Source: an uncultured Desulfomonile sp.
GTDB taxonomy: Bacteria > Desulfobacterota > Desulfomonilia > Desulfomonilales > Desulfomonilaceae
Assembly: GCA_903952205.1 (NCBI GenBank)
Contig: CAJBEZ010000098.1
Location: 1-64,000 of the forward strand
Direction: 5' to 3'
Length of the DNA: 64,000 nt
Within the stretch, counting starts at the first letter, position 1, and the number at the start of each line of letters is the position of its first letter. The notes below the pieces were generated by a model, which saw nothing but the letters and a program-made list of their open reading frames with translations, did no database searches and was not told the origin of the DNA. Of the stretch, positions 63,434 through 64,000 are shown piece after piece. The position numbers and the translations under genes were made by a program.

Positions 63434-64000
63434 CTACTGGACTATTTCAGGAGGCATGACACCATGGTAAAAAACCCAGCAAATTAATAACCCTATCCAC
63501 AATATGAACCCGAACACACATAGTCCATAAACTGCGATTACGCGGCCAATCCCAACGACCCAGAGCTTTCGAAAGTTTGCGGCCAAACCGACAGAGAAAA
63601 AACAGAGACTAAAGAAGATGATCCTCAGAGCATTGGCATGGCTGGAGCCTGTTTCCGCCGCCTTGATCATCTGTGGATTAGCTAGCCCAATAGCAACAAT
63701 AGTCAAAAAGGTAAGAGAGAAACCTATTATGAATTTTGGAAATCGTTCCCAGATCTCCCTCGGAGAGACTTTACTTCGGTGGAGCCTCCCTTCTTCATTC
63801 AAGCGATAGGCCGACCAGATGAGAGCCGCTAGAAACGTCCAAACTCCTATGAACGCATCGATAAAGACCCTGGTAGTGGTGGCGGTCATTAGTGCCCACC
63901 CATCTTGCCACCTGATCCCGAGATTGGTAAGCGCATTGGCCCTGATGAGAGAGTCGGCTACGGCTCCACCACCAATAACACCTCCATCAGTTTTGATGGC
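63434..64000 (-). CDS. YeiH-type putative transporter, C-terminal part
   Basis: The open frame continues without a stop to the window edge, so the 5' end is missing; 188 residues are visible. Before the internal Met at 63889 it reads GGAVADSLIRANALTNLG and IRWQDGWAL, then FIDAFIGVWTFLAALIWSAY, IWERFPKFIIGFSLTFLTIV, FFSLCFFSVGLAANFRKLWV. This pattern, with RFPKF(I/V)xGF and SVGLAANFR, is that of the YeiH/UPF0324 membrane proteins, which are proposed sulfate or anion exporters. About five helices are visible. Confidence 0.7.
   Translation of the reverse strand, partial: AIKTDGGVIGGGAVADSLIRANALTNLGIRWQDGWALMTATTTRVFIDAFIGVWTFLAALIWSAYRLNEEGRLHRSKVSPREIWERFPKFIIGFSLTFLTIVAIGLANPQMIKAAETGSSHANALRIIFFSLCFFSVGLAANFRKLWVVGIGRVIAVYGLCVFGFILWIGLLICWVFYHGVMPPEIVQ

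Overview
The window looks like chromosome of a Gram-negative anaerobe, most likely an anaerobic deltaproteobacterium (Desulfobacterota: sulfate reducer or syntroph; a Desulfomonile-like organism is my guess). Reasons: a tungsten-type aldehyde:ferredoxin oxidoreductase, sigma54 control with a PAS/AAA+/Fis activator, many signal-peptide and OmpA-type envelope proteins, two MMPL-type RND exporters with a LolA-like partner, and very large TPR-CHAT proteins. The genus is inference.

Left part (1-7948) is the end of an integrated mobile element. It holds an IS630-like transposase tail, a ribbon-helix-helix regulator followed by a probable HK97-type major capsid protein, a Panacea-type toxin-antitoxin pair, a string of small unknown genes, and a small serine recombinase behind a near-consensus sigma70 promoter. 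It ends at 7923-7948 in a copy of the 3' end of a tRNA-Gly gene including CCA, which I read as the attachment site. An IS1634-type insertion sequence with 13-bp perfect inverted ends (8207-10023) sits just beyond it.

10.1-20.7 kb is a catabolic operon on the minus strand. A branched-chain-amino-acid-type ABC transporter (livK,H,M,G,F-like) is followed by an iron alcohol dehydrogenase, an aldehyde:ferredoxin oxidoreductase and a metallo-beta-lactamase-fold hydrolase. Upstream lie a good -24/-12 promoter, a 12-bp inverted repeat and the gene for a sigma54 activator. The substrate is unknown; uptake followed by alcohol-to-aldehyde-to-acid oxidation is the simplest reading.

20.8-54.9 kb is the striking part: an envelope-directed protease/inhibitor island. 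An ECF sigma factor and a membrane anti-sigma factor start it. Then come TPR-OmpA proteins (24.5, 41.6 kb), two secreted caspase-fold proteins fused to DUF4384 (25.5, 32.3 kb), three signal-peptide-bearing TPR-CHAT (caspase-related) proteins (27.0, 38.2, 51.8 kb), two further DUF4384 proteins (30.9, 42.7 kb), a serpin (33.8 kb) and another OmpA protein (35.2 kb). All catalytic His/Cys dyads are present. Caspase-like enzymes, scaffolds, peptidoglycan anchors and a protease inhibitor predicted in one compartment under an ECF switch look like an undescribed proteolytic cascade. Several decayed genes (ankyrin, coiled-coil, recombinase fragment) lie within it.

43.9-60.9 kb also carries a possible lipid or secondary-metabolite set: a condensation-domain acyltransferase, a B12-binding radical SAM enzyme, a KAS III-like enzyme with altered active-site motifs, two paralogous MMPL exporters in opposite orientation, and a LolA-like lipoprotein-sorting protein. 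Within it, an 802-residue protein joins a zinc phospholipase C-like domain to a transmembrane segment and a C-terminal domain shared with the anti-sigma factor at 23.3 kb, which links the two regions. An AsmA-like protein and a partial YeiH-type transporter close the window.
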